This document shows, piece after piece, positions 40,590-55,196 of a stretch of DNA of 64,000 bases (position 1 is its first letter; every line of letters starts with the position of its first letter). The DNA comes from Cryptomeria japonica (Eukaryota; Streptophyta; Pinopsida; Cupressales; Cupressaceae): assembly GCF_030272615.1 (NCBI RefSeq), contig NC_081408.1:610269673-610333672 (forward strand), given 5' to 3'. A program made the position numbers and the translations under genes. Below the pieces are notes generated by a model. The model had not been told where the DNA came from. It searched no databases and was given only the letters and a program-made list of their open reading frames with translations.

Positions 40590-43500
40590 TGTAATGCCCC
40601 TTCGTGATCAGGGTCTACTTAACCCTGTTGACTCTGGTTGACTTTTTCCATGTTCAAGTGACTGGATGATACTTGCTCTTTGATATGATATTTTGGATTA
40701 AATAAATATTAATTGTGCATTATATCTTTGTGGATGTTTGATGTTAGATAATATGATTAAGTATCAACCCTGGACTGACATATCTTCTTTATGTATGAAA
40801 TATTTCTTGTGTTTGTCTTTTTATATGAATATGAGTCTGTATGGGGTGCGAGGGGATCTTTCGTCACCCACTTCAGAGGGACACCGATTGTCACGACTCT
40901 CCTCCACCGGTGTGCCTGTATATGTTAGATGTATGTATGTATGTATGTATGTATGTGATGCAGGACTACAGGTACCGAGTATCGACTCCACCTGGATCTT
41001 CTGGTCTGAGCGTGCTCTACAACCCAATGGTAAAGTGGACAAAGGGAGATATCAGTCAGACCCCGTCATACCATCATTTCTATGGAACGAGTCCCCTATC
41101 AGGTATCCTTGTTTAGTGTTTGCCATGTTTTGTCAGTTATTAGCCCGGTTGGTCTTCGATGTTTAATTTGTTGTATTTTGTTGCTCTTGTGTGTAGCATA
41201 AATATTGAAAAGAGTATTTATAAGGGGATTTAAAAATAACAATCATTTATATGAAAACTACTTAATTAATAATTCATTATAGTTGTTTCATTGACTTATT
41301 ATAAACATTTAATTAAGAATTTTCCTTACTCATGTAATAATCTATTAAAATATTGTTATCACTTAGTTGTTTTAAAAATTAATTTTAAAGAAAATGATTA
41401 ATTATTCTATTGTACTTTTGGAAATTAATTCAAAAAGGCAATAAATATTAAAATAATTTAACTCAAATTTCTTGTGAGGGAGTTTCTTAACGAGCTAATT
41501 AATGATAAATAAATGAAAAAGAATCTTGCATCTGGGGAGTTACATTTTTTTTGAAAAAGCTTATCTTTGGAAAATTTGGAGAGAAAGAGAGGCTTTTTGT
41601 TTTTGGCTGTGAAATTTGCTCTCTCTGCATTTTTGTTTGGTTCTTCTTTGGTTACAGGGGTATTCAAGGAATTTGGGGTGAAATATGTGGGAGAAGAAAT
41701 TAGTAAGGGAATTGGATTGATTTTGTGTAGTTCTTTTCGGATTTATGTGGCTTGTCGTGGATTTCTTTGGAATTCATTACTACCTCCTCTGTGTTGTTGT
41801 TCGGATTGCAGAAGAGCTAGGTTTCTGTTTTATTCCTTTCTTGCATGTTAATATTTCCTTTCATTCTGAATATAAATCTGTGTGTTGTGTTAATGAAAAA
41901 ATTTAGTGGAAAAAAAAAGGGTTCGTATATGAGTGAATTGTTCTTCTATGATTCTCGAATTTCTAACTCAAGACAAGATTTATGGCTCGAAAAGATGAAA
42001 TATGTGGGTCTTATTATGCAAGCTTTAAATCGTTTCTTTTTTTTATTCTGTGGAAATTTGGGGGTTAGATCTATTTTAATCATGAAATTTATGTGCACCG
42101 GAATCATGTTTTTCTCTGGTTTTTGTTTATTGTACCTGTGCATGTTGGTTTCAATATTAAATTTAAAATATAATATTTTTCTATCTGCAAAATTCTCTGT
42201 ATTCAGTTTTGGGGATGTCGTGAGCATACCTTCCCCCCCATCATGGGTACCACGGTGGTGGGAAACTCCACCCACCATGGGTTTACCCACGGTGGTGGGG
42301 AGACCCACCACCCGTGGGCCATCCACGATGGTGGGGAGACCCACCTCCCGTGGGACACCCACGGTGGTGGGGAGACTCACGAGACCTACCTCTCGTGGGC
42401 TCTCCCATGGTGGTGGATTTTCCCACCATGTTCGGTTTGATTCTTCTTTTTTTTTAAATAAATAAACTATGTTATTTATTATTAAGGTGGTTAATATCAT
42501 TTAAAATTGAGTTTATATATATATATATATATATAATAGTGCTATTTATTATTTTGGAAATATTTATATTTTTGTGCATGAAAATTGACAAAGGATTACA
42601 TAAATATTTTTATATGTTTATATTTTGGAAAAATTATTGTTATGGCATAATAGATATATTTGGGGATAAATATAGTTAAGATAGTAATATGGGTAAATAG
42701 TTGTATCACAGATAAATATAGTTAGACTTTGGAAAGGATAGATTAAAAGATAAAATTAGTTTTCTTTTAGATTAATAGAAATGAATTTAGAGTATAGTGT
42801 GGAATCGATATATACATTTGAAAATTTGTTAAATATAGACTCTAATAGAAATTAGAAACATTCTTGAGTAAGTAAATGAAATTAGATTTATACATATGTT
42901 ATCCATCACGTGGTTAAGCCTTAATTAGACTGATAATACTTATATGTTGACATTTGATCTTTGGTTTCCTTCTTGTAATACATAGATGGTCAAGTCGTGT
43001 TAGATAATGGTAATAGTGTATAATGTTATTTTAAATGTTAGAATAAGGGAATGTTAGTTCATTGTGCTATTAATAGGAATGGAATGAGTTGTGGTGGTAT
43101 ATATTTTGGGCTATTGAAATTAATAATGACTTGAATTAATTATTGTTTATACAAGATTAAGTTCTCTTAATATCTTAATTTAGATTGCATTCCTTTATGC
43201 TTGGATTCATGAGACCATGTATCATTTTTGTTTTTTTTGTCTATTTTGTGGGTTTCTTGGTCTGATATTAAAATGTCTTTTAACTCCAGAGGCTAGAATA
43301 GTGTTAGAATTCCTTCGGTGCATGTTTCTCTTTGTCCCCGAATGATTGGGACTAGTGTCTTGCATGGGTTCGTTGTTCATGTTGCTTTGAACCAACTGAA
43401 TAGTTGTCTTATTCTAGCAAGTGGGTTAAGCCTTGCTATGGTTGGAATCTTGTCACCTCGTGTTTTGGGTGTCATGGCCTTGTGATATATTTTGTTTCCT

Positions 43501-44615
43501 AGGTACAAATCAAGGGGGAGTGGCTTTCATTGGGGGTCATGACCCATAGTGGTCACCTAGGTAACTCAATGGAAGTTTTGTAATCAAGTGATAACCCAAT
43601 TAATGAACTCGGGTGGGTAGTTAGTTCACATTAATAAAGATAATTCTTTGTTGCCTAGGTTTGGGGTAAGTAGAGAAGGGCCTAGAATGGCTTCCACCAA
43701 TCTTGTCTCCATGAAAGGTTGGTGTGGTCCACTAGTGTATGTATGGGGGTCGAGGGTGGGGACAGGTCACCAGGGTAACCCAGGATGGGAGTCGGGACAT
43801 AGTGAAGACCTACCAGGGTAACTCATGGCAACCTAGTGATGACACTCTTCCCTATTGTTGCCTAGTGGTGACTTATGTTATGCTTTCTCTCGTGGATTGT
43901 TTAGCCTCTGGAAGTAAGTGGTTTAATATTTGTGTATCTTGTGATGTTTCTATTGTGAGCCTCGTGAGTAATCCGTCTTGATGATTCTTTTGTGTGTCTC
44001 GTGTGTATTCCATATTGTGGGTACTCATGTGAGTCTCTTGCCAATATAACCTTGTTGTTTCCTTTGTGATTCATGATGGTACCTTTGTTTGTGTTGCTTC
44101 CACCTTGTGGGTCGAGCTGATACCTCCTAGCATGGGGGGTGTACCTTATGGTACCACATGGTTGGGTGGAGTGCTATTCGCACCCATTCAGTTTTGGCTC
44201 CTTCAGTTGCATGTTCGAGGAGGCTCGTGAGAAGACAGAAGGTTGTTATTGTTGTACCAAATTCATGTATTCTTCCCTTCTTGGGACTCTTAGAGATTTG
44301 TGTATTGAGAATCCATTGTAATGTATTTAAAGTTCATATGTAAATTCTCAAGTAATGTAATGAGGATCTTGTACCCATGTAATGATCTATATTGTAATTT
44401 GTATAGCAGTTCTTTGTTGGATATATTAGATGATGTTCAACCTTATGTTGCATCGTTATGGGGCCTTGAGGACAGTTGTTAGTTGTTTAATGTGTATCAT
44501 CATTCATCTTGTTGTATGTATCTCGATGCTTGTGTAAAGTAATCTTTAAAAAAAAATTGCATTTTTATTGTTTATTAATGTATTGTCCTCTAGGCCTCAT
44601 AGTGCGGGCGTGACA
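40590..44615 (+). repeat. Long LTR (about 4 kb), non-coding, probable solo LTR
   Basis: It starts TGTAATGCCCCTTCG and ends GCGGGCGTGACA, a pair typical of plant Ty3 LTRs. Flanking pentamers (CAATC, CGTTT) do not match, so the ends may be eroded. It holds an (ATGT)n microsatellite (about 40926-40957), the block CTACAGGTACC…CTCCACCTGG (about 40965), a palindromic GGTGGTGGG array (42236-42430) and the block CCTAGCATGGGGGGTG (about 44127). The same blocks, in the same order, recur in the copy at 45.7-49.8 kb. No ORF is credible. Confidence 0.6.
42236..42430. repeat. CCCACGGTGGTGGGGAGA palindromic tandem array
   Basis: About five units of roughly 38 bp contain CCCACGGTGGTGGGGAGACC followed by CCACC.CCCGTGGG, so each unit is rich in CCCAC/GTGGG self-complementarity. 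The long ORFs on both strands here follow the repeat. Confidence 0.85.
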
Positions 44616-45675
<1,060 letters not shown>

Positions 45676-45729
45676 GTTATTTATAATATAATTATTAACA
45701 ATATATATCTATAATACATATAATATTAT

Positions 45730-48700
45730 AATGGAGTCTAATTGTCCTCCTGATTTGGAGATTTTTTTCAATCCTGTTCGGATCCTTCTAAATGGAAGCG
45801 TAATTGATTTGAAGTTTTCACTTATTCATTGAGACCTTTGTTGCAAAAACAACATTGTTTGCTATATGACCTACCAATTAACCTCGTGTACTACACAAAT
45901 GTACACAAAAATTGATCAAATATTTCTTAAGTGACTAACCATGCTTCATTATTTATTATTAATTTAAAAAAAAAACATATTAATATTTGGATTTTTTACT
46001 TTTTATCTCTATCTTTATATCCCCCCTTTTATCCTTATTTATTCTCTCTCTTTGTCTCCCCTTATTTCCGAAGTGCCTCTTCCTGATTCGTCTTTCCTTT
46101 TTGTGCATCATTAGAGTATATTGGCATAGCTTAGACAATTTTTATGATGCTTGGACTAGATTTTTATGGATTTATCTATGTTTTAGATGCTTTCTCTATG
46201 GATATTAGACATATTATATTGTGCGAGCATCATGATTACATGTGGATGATGAAATTTATAGACTATTATGATGATGGATTACTCTTTGATGATTGACATG
46301 TGTGCTCATTCCTATGTGTGTCTCATGTCTGCTCTATGATTATTTGATGATATCTTATGATATACTAACCCTATTCCATGGTTATGATTCTATGTGATGT
46401 CTTGATGTTATATTGTGTGGTTGTCTGTGTCAGTAGATACGATTTCATATTACTCATTGCGAGCATGATATGTCATTGCGATTCTTTGTCACTTCTTTGT
46501 TTATTTCATGTTTCATATATTATTGTATATGTCATTTTATACATATTGGTGGTGATGGGTTTACAGGTACCAAACACCAACTCCACCTGGCTCCACAGGT
46601 CTATGTGTGTCTTATCCCAATGGCAAGTTGATCAGAGTTGACATGGGAACCCACCCTATACTCTAGGTTTAAGTTGATTACCCTTGTTAGTTTAGAGTCT
46701 TGGTGCAAGTTGTGGTTAGTGTGTAACGCTTTCTTGGTTTATTCTTTGGTGGTTTGATTGATGTAGTATGGTAATTATTTAATTGGTTATTTATTAATTA
46801 AGTAATTGATTTATATAGTTTAATAATGTTAATTTAAATTAACAGATTGAATTGGTTTATAATAATAAATTATATATATAGTTGGTATAAATATTTAAAT
46901 AATAATGTGTTATTATTATTATTGATTCCTGGGTTTTATATTTTAATTAATGATTTAATATCACCTTGGTTATCAAGGATTATTTATTAGTATTTGAGAG
47001 TAATTTTTATTTATTAATTATTGGTGGTATTTATTTATACCTCTTGATTATTTAATTGAATGGGCTTTTATAATTATTTGTGCCCATGATTTTATGAGTT
47101 GTTTGTATTATTATTCTCTTTTTACTCTTTTGATTTAATTGGTAGATTCTTTCTACCTACCCTATTATTCTATTGGTTATTTTATTGGGTAAGTAAATTA
47201 AATAGTATTTTATTATTCTTACCTTGGGTTTTGCAAATGGTTGGTAAGAAATATATTATTTTGCATTATTTTGATTGGCCAGTATTTTCTATAGTTTATG
47301 CTTTGATTTTCTCTTTATTGGCTTTACTGTGTATTTTGTTGGGTTAGTATTTTCAGGTATTCTTCTGCAAGTTTGGATTTTGGCTGAGGATTTGGAGATT
47401 GGAGATTTCTTGGCTTACTTGGATTGTGGATTGAGCTTCTTCAGATTTTCTTTTCTATTACTTCTATTATCCAGGTTGGAGAAATCCTTTCTTCCTGGGT
47501 ATTTCATTTTCAGAAAGATTGTCTGCATTGTGTTTTTAGGAAAGATTGTCTTCAGGGTTGTTTGGGAGATAAATATTTACTTTACTTAGTTTTGGATAGT
47601 TAATATTTCATAGAATGATTATAGTATTAGTTTATAATATAGTTTGGGGAAATAAATAATTGTCTATATTTTGATTGTCGTGAATGATCGGCTCTCATTT
47701 GTTGTGTCCATGCATTTTGGTTCTTTGGATATGAATTCTTGTTAGGTTTGAAGGTTAGGTTATGGTTCCTAGAAGCTATTTGGTTTCCTGGTTTACTGTG
47801 AGATTTTATTTTGGTCCTCTGTGAGTTTTCATGGCTAGACTTTGTCTGGAATTGTTACTTCTAAGTTGAATCTTGTCTTTAAGAGGCTATCGTGAGTTTA
47901 GAATTTGTGCTCCTTGGTTTCTTATTGGATTTACATCTCTTTTGATTGCATTTTTGAGACGAAAACTTATTTGTCTGATTTTATTTTCCAAGTTGTAATT
48001 TTATCTTTTCGTTTATAAGTTTTTGGTTTCTGAGTCATATGCGCTAAAGATTTGATCATATGCACCATAGATTACGTCATATGCGTTGTTTTGTGTGTTG
48101 TATGCATCGTTTTGTATGTTGCATACATCATTCTATATGTTATATGCACCATTTCACATGTCTTATGCGATGATTAATTAGGTGTATGCGCTAAAACGTT
48201 AAGCAAAAGTGATAGACTGTTAAGCGTATGCGCTAATCTGTAGGGTAAATGCGCTAGTCTGTCTGTTGAGTCAGTTTGCCAGTTTAAGTGATTTTTCCAA
48301 ATTTCTGTTCTTGTTTTTTGGTATCCAAAGGTTGTTTTTTGCTGCCTGAGATGTACCAAGTATAATTTAAGGTCTGATTTATGTTCTTTTGGCCTTTTGA
48401 TTTGTATTTGTGAGATTCTTGTAAGTCGGGCTCTTGATTGAATTATTTATGTTAGTTCTTGATTGTGCATTAGTTAAGCCCACAGTCTTGTTGAGTTATT
48501 TTCATGATGATTATTTTATCCTAAGGTCTAGGTGCATGCAAGGGGGAGAGTGAGCTTTTTAGTGAGTGACTGGGATCACATGGAGTGGGCTGCCAGGTGT
48601 ACCCGGGGTCTAGATCACTGGGTATCTCACGAGAATTTTTCCTTGTAAACAAGTGATAACCTAATTAAAATACCTAGGTTGGGTAGATTGGTTAATTTTA

Positions 48701-49838
48701 ATAAGATAATAAAATATGTTGGCCTCTTTGCCTTGCCCTATGGTAGAGGACCGGGATAGGACTGGGAAGGCCTTGGCAACCCAGGTAAGATAATCTTCCT
48801 CACTCCATAAAGGGAGATGGCTCCACATGTACTTTGGGATAACCGGGACGAGTGCCCAGGTACCCACATGTTGCATGTGATGACATTATTTTCCCTACAT
48901 GTAGGTCCTAATGCTATGAGCTTCTTTGGTGTGTTGCCTCTAGAGGTTTGTGTTGAAGTTCTTATTGGTTTTTATGATTTTGCATTCCTTATTTCTTGTG
49001 TTTCTTGTGTTGGTCTTCCTTTGGTTGTTAGGTGTCAGCCCAGGTCTAGAGTATGAGTGGGATCTTATGACATCTCCTAGCACGGGGGGTGGTTCCTTTG
49101 GTTCCACATGGTCGAATGGTTGGTGCTTTTCAACCATTCGGATGTTCTCCGTTGGATGCTCTTGTGTGGATGTGGATAGCTTGACTTCTCAGCTTTGGAT
49201 GGATTCTTGTAGTGGATTGATGTGAATGGTTATATGGCATTGTATGTTTTGATTTATGATGTAATTGAAATGTCAATAGAACTATGATCGTTGTTGTGAA
49301 GGATATTGTATTCATATATGTTATAATAGTATGTTAGGAGAATTGATGATGTAACTTGTGATATTGGTTCATTAATGGAAATTGATTTATGATATGCTTA
49401 TAGTCTTATGTGATGGTGGAAATATGATAGATTATCTTAGGATTAGATATAATGAGTAGAAATGCTCTTGTAGATAGGAAATGGGAGAGGGTTAAGCGCA
49501 TTTGGATTTGGTTTATAAAATGAACTTAAAGGGAATGGTTAATGCATGCATAGTAGATGATTGTATTCATATCAAGGTTAGTAAATGATCAGATATGCAT
49601 GGGAAGGATAAATAATGTTACAATTAATGTGCATTACCTCACTGGTAGAAAATGTGTAATCATGCTTATGATGTTATGTTATTGCTTATGGATAGATTAG
49701 GTGATGACATTGAGATGCCCTACGGAATGGTAGATGTTAAATTGTGTTTTATTTCTGCTTGCATATCATAATTGGTGATTATGTTCATGATGGCATAAGG
49801 TGTTATTTGATTAATGGATGTTCATTGTACATGAGTTG
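45730..49838 (+). repeat. Second, diverged copy of the long LTR family
   Basis: It shares with 40590-44615 the blocks TTACAGGTACC…CTCCACCTGG (about 46560), CAAGTGATAACC…AATTA (about 48650) and CCTAGCACGGGGGGTGG (about 49075). Neither exact end could be placed, and the right side is cut by the copia element at 49844. It contains a degenerate array of ATATGCGCTAA-type words at 48035-48260 where the other copy has its palindrome array. No credible ORF. Confidence 0.5.
48035..48260. repeat. Degenerate array of ATATGCGCTAA/ATGCACC words
   Basis: Around ten variants (CATATGCGCTAAAG, CATATGCACCAT, GTATGCGCTAA, AATGCGCTAG) recur about every 20-22 bp. Confidence 0.6.
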
Positions 49839-49843
49839 TTATT
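49839..49843. repeat. Target-site duplication TTATT, left copy
   Basis: It matches 55969-55973. Confidence 0.88.
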
Positions 49844-50617
49844 TGTAAATGATGTTCAATTTACATTCAATATGCAAGTTATATTTTTTTTTATATTATC
49901 TTGTTCTATGTATTACTAATTTAAAATATAAATCTGACTATCTTCTTTTGTATGGCAGGTGAGAGGAACATTTATGAATTTTGATGTCCTTTCTCACAAA
50001 TGTCATTTGATATATATATAGCAGAATGGGTACGGTCAAGCAATGGCTTGACCAACCATGTCTTTTAGACATGGCCGATCAAGACATTACTTGATCATGC
50101 CCCTTCGCTATAATAATAATACATGGTGTTTATTTACCAAACGGTGTATGCTTATATTAACACCCGATAACAATCGGTGTATGCCAATCGGTGAATGCTT
50201 GCCTTAACACCCAATAACAATTGATGTATATTTATTCTACCACCCGATATCAATCAGTGTAAACATAAGTTAACATCGATACTAATCGATGTTTGGTCTA
50301 CCCAATAATTGTTTATTTTATCATTAAATAAGTTAACCGAATTAACTCGGATTCCAATGGTTAACCCGATTTAATAATCGGTGAACACAAATAGTGTAAC
50401 CGATATTAAATCGGGATTCTATGCTATAGAATGATAATTGACAGTTAAGCATTTTCATCGAACTAATTTGATTGATCATATACAAATAAAGAATGGTTTA
50501 TCAAATGAGGGCTTGAAGTTATTCATCATAATTATCGATATGATAAATGATTGAATGAGAGACTTCATTTATCTCTTATTCAATCATTTATCTTATCGAA
50601 GCTAGTATGCATTAACA
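49844..50617 (-). repeat. 3' LTR of the copia element
   Basis: It pairs with 55197-55968. It holds a TATATATATA box near 50010-50022 and repeated CACCGATT/AATCGGTG-type words (50140-50420). Confidence 0.92.
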
Positions 50618-50627
50618 CTCCCTCTTA

Positions 50628-51284
50628 GCTAGGTAAGATAAATGAGAGCAGTGTATCAAGCATCACAATTCAAATGATAGTTATCATTCTTTTACACAAT
50701 CTAACCTTCTAGGAGATCATATCACCTAATCACATGATATGAAGTATCACCTAAACACATGATACAAAGTGTCTATCACATCAATCTTGTGATGGCATGA
50801 TATCACCAAAACACGTGATATCAGTATTGCCTAAGCACGCTATACTTAAGGATAATCATATGAGAAAATATTCAATTCTCATCTTTATCCAAGTTGTGGT
50901 AGGTGCACTAACATTTCATATAAATGTTTTACCACAACACAATCATGGCTCATCCATGATACACCAGAGATTCAACATGATAACTGGTTTGGACATTATA
51001 AGATCATCACCTTATAATGTCTCCATAAAAGTGTTCATTATCTTGAGAGATCGTCACCTCTTAGATATGAACTTAGGGGATAAAAATCCAAAATGTCCTA
51101 TCATGCCAAAGAAGTTTACACATTAAACATCTTATTGATATGTAAATATAGATTACAAAGCAAATTACCTTTTTATCATATCTAAACCTTTTCTGAAGTG
51201 ATCAACCTTCACCCTGGAAAGAGGTTTGGTCAGAATATTTGCCATTTGATCTCATGTACAAACATATTCTAATTGAATTACATT
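50628..51284 (-). other. Non-coding region between RNase H and the 3' LTR
   Basis: No gene is seen. Words of the type CACGTGATATCA and CACATGATATGA recur at 50720-50850. The plus-strand ORF at 50797-51126 is not supported. Confidence 0.5.
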
Positions 51285-52994
51285 TCAGTCTACCATATAT
51301 CGCACATAGTGGTATGGGATCTCAATATATTTGGATCTGTCATGGAACACTGGGTTAACTGAAAGTTTTATGAAGCTCTGATTATCACAGTGTATAATAG
51401 TGGGTTTCATAGGTTCTTCAAAAAACCCCACAAGCAACTTTCTAATCCATATTTCCTCTCGAGTAGCCATAGAAGCTGCAATGTATTCTGCCTTGGTGGA
51501 GCTTTGAGCTACAGAGGACTGTTTCTTGCTAATCCAAGATATCATGGCTGAACCCAAACTGAAGCAACACCCTGAGGTTCTTTTTCTGTCAATTACAATT
51601 CCAGCCCAATTTGAATCTATAAATCCATGTAGGTTTATGTCAACTTTCTCATATTTGAGACCAAGGTTTAGAGTACCTTGTAGGTATCTCATGATGTGCT
51701 TTACTGCAACCAGGTGTATCTCCTTAGGTTCACACATGAACTGGCTTAAGGCATTAACTAAGTAACAGATATCTGGCCTTGTATTCACCAAGTACATCAG
51801 GGACCCAATCATCTATTTGTATTTAGTAGAGTCAGTGAGTTGTGACTCTGTTGTTGCTTCTTTAAGTTTATGTAAATTGGTTTCCATATGAGAGGTCATG
51901 GGCCTACAGTTTAGCATTCTGAATATCTTCAATATATCCAAGGTTTACTTTACTTGGTTTAGTATAATGTTGTCAGAATTCTGCCATACTTCCAATCCTA
52001 GGAAGTAATGAAGGAGTCCTAAGTCCTTCATATCAAATTCTTTGGATAGATCTTTCTTGCATTGATCTATAAGATCGTCATTTCCTGTGATTAATAAGTC
52101 ATCAACATATAAAATCAACATTAGCATATCAACTTTATTTCTTTTGTAGTGGAGATTAGGATCTGCATCATTTTTAGAGAAGCCTAGTCCTGAGAGATAG
52201 GTGTCAATTCTTTCATACCAGGCCCTAGGAGCCTGTTTAAGTCCATAGAGAGCTTTCTTGAGTCTGCACACATGAGACTCTGCATCATAAATTTCAAACC
52301 CTTCAGGTTGCTCTAGGTATACTTCTTCTGAGATCTCACCATTTAGATATGTTGTCTTAACATCTATCTGGTGTACCTTCCACCCCTTAGCTGTTGCAAT
52401 AGATAATACAACTCTTACTGATGTATATCTGGCAACAGGTGCAAAAGTTTCTTCATAATCTATTCCTTCCCTTTGACAGAAACCTCTAGCTACAAATCTA
52501 GCCTTATGTTTTTCAATACTACCGTTTGCAACATGTTTGATCCTAAAAAACCATTTAGATGAAACAACAGATTTCTTAGTTGGCCTAGGAACAATCTTCC
52601 AAACATCATTTTTCATAATGGACTGATACTCTTCAAACATGGCACCCTTCCATACTTGATGTTCAAGAGCCTCTGATACATTGTTTGGTTCGGCTTTGGA
52701 GAGATCATTCACAAGGGAAACATAGCTAGTGAATTTGTTAGGCCTTTTTCTTTCCCTGAAGGTTCCTGGAGGAGAAACAAACTTCTGAGCTTCTACTACA
52801 GTTTTGGTGGCCCATAGTGGTCTTTTCTTGAGGTTTTCTCTAGGTGGACTTTGAGTTTCACTTATAGTTTCCTTAGGATTCTCTCTTTGAAGCTCAAGAG
52901 TAGGATCTCTATCTATGCAAGGGGTGGGGATATAGACTTCAAGGTCTAGAGAGCTTTGGGTTGTTTTGAAAGCTAAGTCTTCTTCAAAGATCAC
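51285..52994 (-). pseudogene. pol: copia reverse transcriptase and RNase H
   Basis: On the minus strand the RT block (51945-52994) shows KWFFRIKHVANGSIEKHKAR, VHQIDVKTTYLNGEISEEVY (first catalytic Asp), LYGLKQAPRAWYERID and LILYVDDLLITG (catalytic Asp pair near 52100). A stop and a linker (51815-51944) precede RNase H (51285-51812): IGSLMYLVNTRPDICY, DSNWAG (Asp), SSTKAEYIA (Glu) and HCDNQS (Asp). The RT-RH part is nearly free of lesions. RT copies the element's RNA and RNase H removes the template. The interrupting stop near 51942 follows ILNQVK. Confidence 0.9.
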
Positions 52995-54300
52995 GTCCCT
53001 GCTTAGTTCAATATTCTTTTGACCAGGTATATAGATCCTGTAAGCCTTGGAGGTTTCACTATATCCTACAAAGATTTCCCTTTTCCCAGAAGGCTCTAAT
53101 TTTAATCTTTTCTACTTAGGTACATGAATATACACAGGGCATCCAAATATTCTAAGGTGGCTAATATCAGGTTTTGATTTAGTAAAGACTTCCTTAGGGG
53201 TCTTATCTTCAAGATGAGAGTGGGGACATCTGTTTTGAATATATATAGCAGTGCTAGTTGCTTCTACCCAAAGATTGATATTTAGATTCTGATCAAGAAT
53301 CATATCTTTGGCAACTTCAATGATTGTCTTATTTTTCCTTTCAGATATCCCATTTTGTTGAGGGTTATAAGGTATTGTTAACTCCCTCTTAATCCCTAAA
53401 TTTTTACAAAACTCTTTAAATAATTCTGATGTGTATTCCCCACCATTGTCAGTTCTTAGGATTTTAATTTTATTTCCTGAGTAGTTCTTTGTTAGTGATT
53501 TGAATTCTTTAAACCTATTAAGGATCTCTTCTAATTCTTTACATTTTAGAAAGTAGATCCAAGTTTTCCTAGAGTAGTCATCAACAAATATTACATAATA
53601 CAGAAATCACCCCAATGAAGGTACGGACATAGTACCACATACATCAGAATGAACTAACTCTAAAATTTTACTTATTTTCCTAGTACTATTCTAAAAAGCA
53701 CCCTTAGTATTTTTACCTAGGGCACATCCTGTGCATGCCCCTGAATGATATTGCTTTAACTTAGTTAGACCTGTGACAAGGTCTCCCATTGATGATAAAG
53801 CTTTAAAATTTAGGTGGCCTAGTCTTCTATGCCATATTTCATTGGTATCTGTAGTCTCATGAATTAGGGCTAAGTTGGGCTCTGTACATAGCTCATACAA
53901 ATAGCCTTGTCTTTGACCAATTGTTTTAGCTTTCTTGATGGATGAGTTTTTTGGCCAAGCCAATACTTTGTTGTCCATGAAGGTTACTATGTATCCATTG
54001 TCCTCCAGTGCTGATATTGAGACTAGATTTCTCTTAATGCCTGGAACATATAGCACTCCTCTAAGTTGTAATGATACACCCGACTTTAGTTTGATGGTGC
54101 AGGTTCCAACTCCTTTGACAGGGTGTGTAGAATCATCTTTGATAGTTACTTCCTCCTCATTCTCCTCTTTCATGGAGTCTAGTACTTCTCTAAATCCTGT
54201 GATGTATCTAGATCAGCTATTGTCAATCACCCACGAGTTTATTTTGTTTGATGCTTGATTTGTGAGTGCTGAATAGAGTACATAATTGTCAAAGTCCTCT
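52995..54300 (-). pseudogene. pol: copia protease, GAG-pre-integrase and integrase
   Basis: The protease site on the minus strand (about 54216-54235) reads WVIDNS-stop-SRYITG. The expected DSG has become DNS and the next codon is TGA, so protease is dead. GAG-pre-integrase follows, with WHRRLGHLNFKALSSM and CTGCALGK completing the HHCC zinc site (about 53725-53800). The integrase core shows LVHSDVCGTM, RTDNGGEY and NGISERKNKTI, giving the Asp-Asp-Glu triad. Stops occur near 53690, 53605 and 53109. LFGCP/YIHVPK-type sequence at 53112-53303 links to RT. Confidence 0.88.
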
Positions 54301-55184
54301 TCCCTTTTGGATTTTCCTTTTTTGGCAAATGTGGCTTGTTTAGCTCTTTCTGGACATTTGGCAACGTAGTGCCCAAATTTGTCACATCTATAACATTGAA
54401 TCTGAGAGAGGTCCTTCTTGAAGGAGTTCTTGCCGTGACGACCTTTTCTCTTCCTGAATTGCTTCTACTTGCCTTTCTTGTTTGAGTTCGTATTTAGAAC
54501 TTGAAGATCTTCATCTATATTCTTTTGTTTGATCCCTTTCTTATTTTACCTTGATTCCTCTTGGAGACAGTCAGCCTTTAGTCTATCACATTTTGGGAAA
54601 TTATCCCTTGCACTGATTCCTTGGACGAATGTTTCCCATATGCTAGGCAACCCATCTAAAGCAATGAGGGTTAATTCTTTGCTTTGGATCTCATATCCAA
54701 GGGTTGCCAGTTCATTCCTTAGGGCAGATATTCGCATGAAGTAGGCATTGACTTATTCTCCTTTAATTGTGGCTATGTGATTTATTTCTCTTTTTAGAGC
54801 CAAGGTTCTACTGGCATTAGATATCTCAAAAGTATCTTCAAGTGCTTTGAACATGTTGAAGGTTGTTTCATGTTTCCTTGTAATGGGCATAATGTTGTTC
54901 CTTACCCCAACAACTAATATTTTGATAGCCTTATCATTTCCTTCTCTCCAGATTGCTTTGTCAGGTTCAGTCTCAGGTTCTTCAGTTTCAGTCTTTACAA
55001 ATGATTTGACTTTATTTTCTTTTAGAATCATTTGAATTCTGAATTTCCATGCAAAGAAGTCATCACCTCCTCTGAGTCTGTCTTCAAATCTAATAGCTAG
55101 CCATTGATAGGATTGTGATGTTGAATATATGCTTGATTTGAATTTTACGTAAAATTGAATAGCCTCAGGTTCAATTTAAATATA
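54301..55184 (-). pseudogene. gag: copia gag with one CCHC knuckle
   Basis: The minus-strand sequence includes SYQWLAIRFEDRL and FFAWKFRIQMILKEN, then WREGNDKAIKILVVGVRNN, NMFKALEDTFE and EINHIATIKGE (54753-55100), a stop, then FMRISALRNELATLGYEI and LIALDGLPSIWETFV (54546-54737). A Lys/Arg-rich region precedes the zinc knuckle CYRCDKFGHYVAKC (about 54355-54396), which has intact C-X2-C-X4-H-X4-C spacing. The start codon region is not clearly defined. Stops near 54750 and 54545 make it a pseudogene. Confidence 0.85.
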
Positions 55185-55196
55185 GCTCTGATACCA
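55185..55196 (-). other. Primer-binding site of the copia element (tRNA-iMet)
   Basis: GCTCTGATACCA on the plus strand, that is TGGTATCAGAGC on the minus strand, directly abuts the 5' LTR. Confidence 0.92.

Noticed and set aside
40738-41166. 142-codon ORF with Cys/Tyr/Val-rich ATGT repeat
   Set aside because: It crosses the ATGT microsatellite and the LTR block shared with 46.5 kb, where the frame is not conserved.
42229-42500. Overlapping ORFs of 184 and 206 codons on both strands
   Set aside because: They extend across a palindromic tandem array, and their composition follows the repeat.
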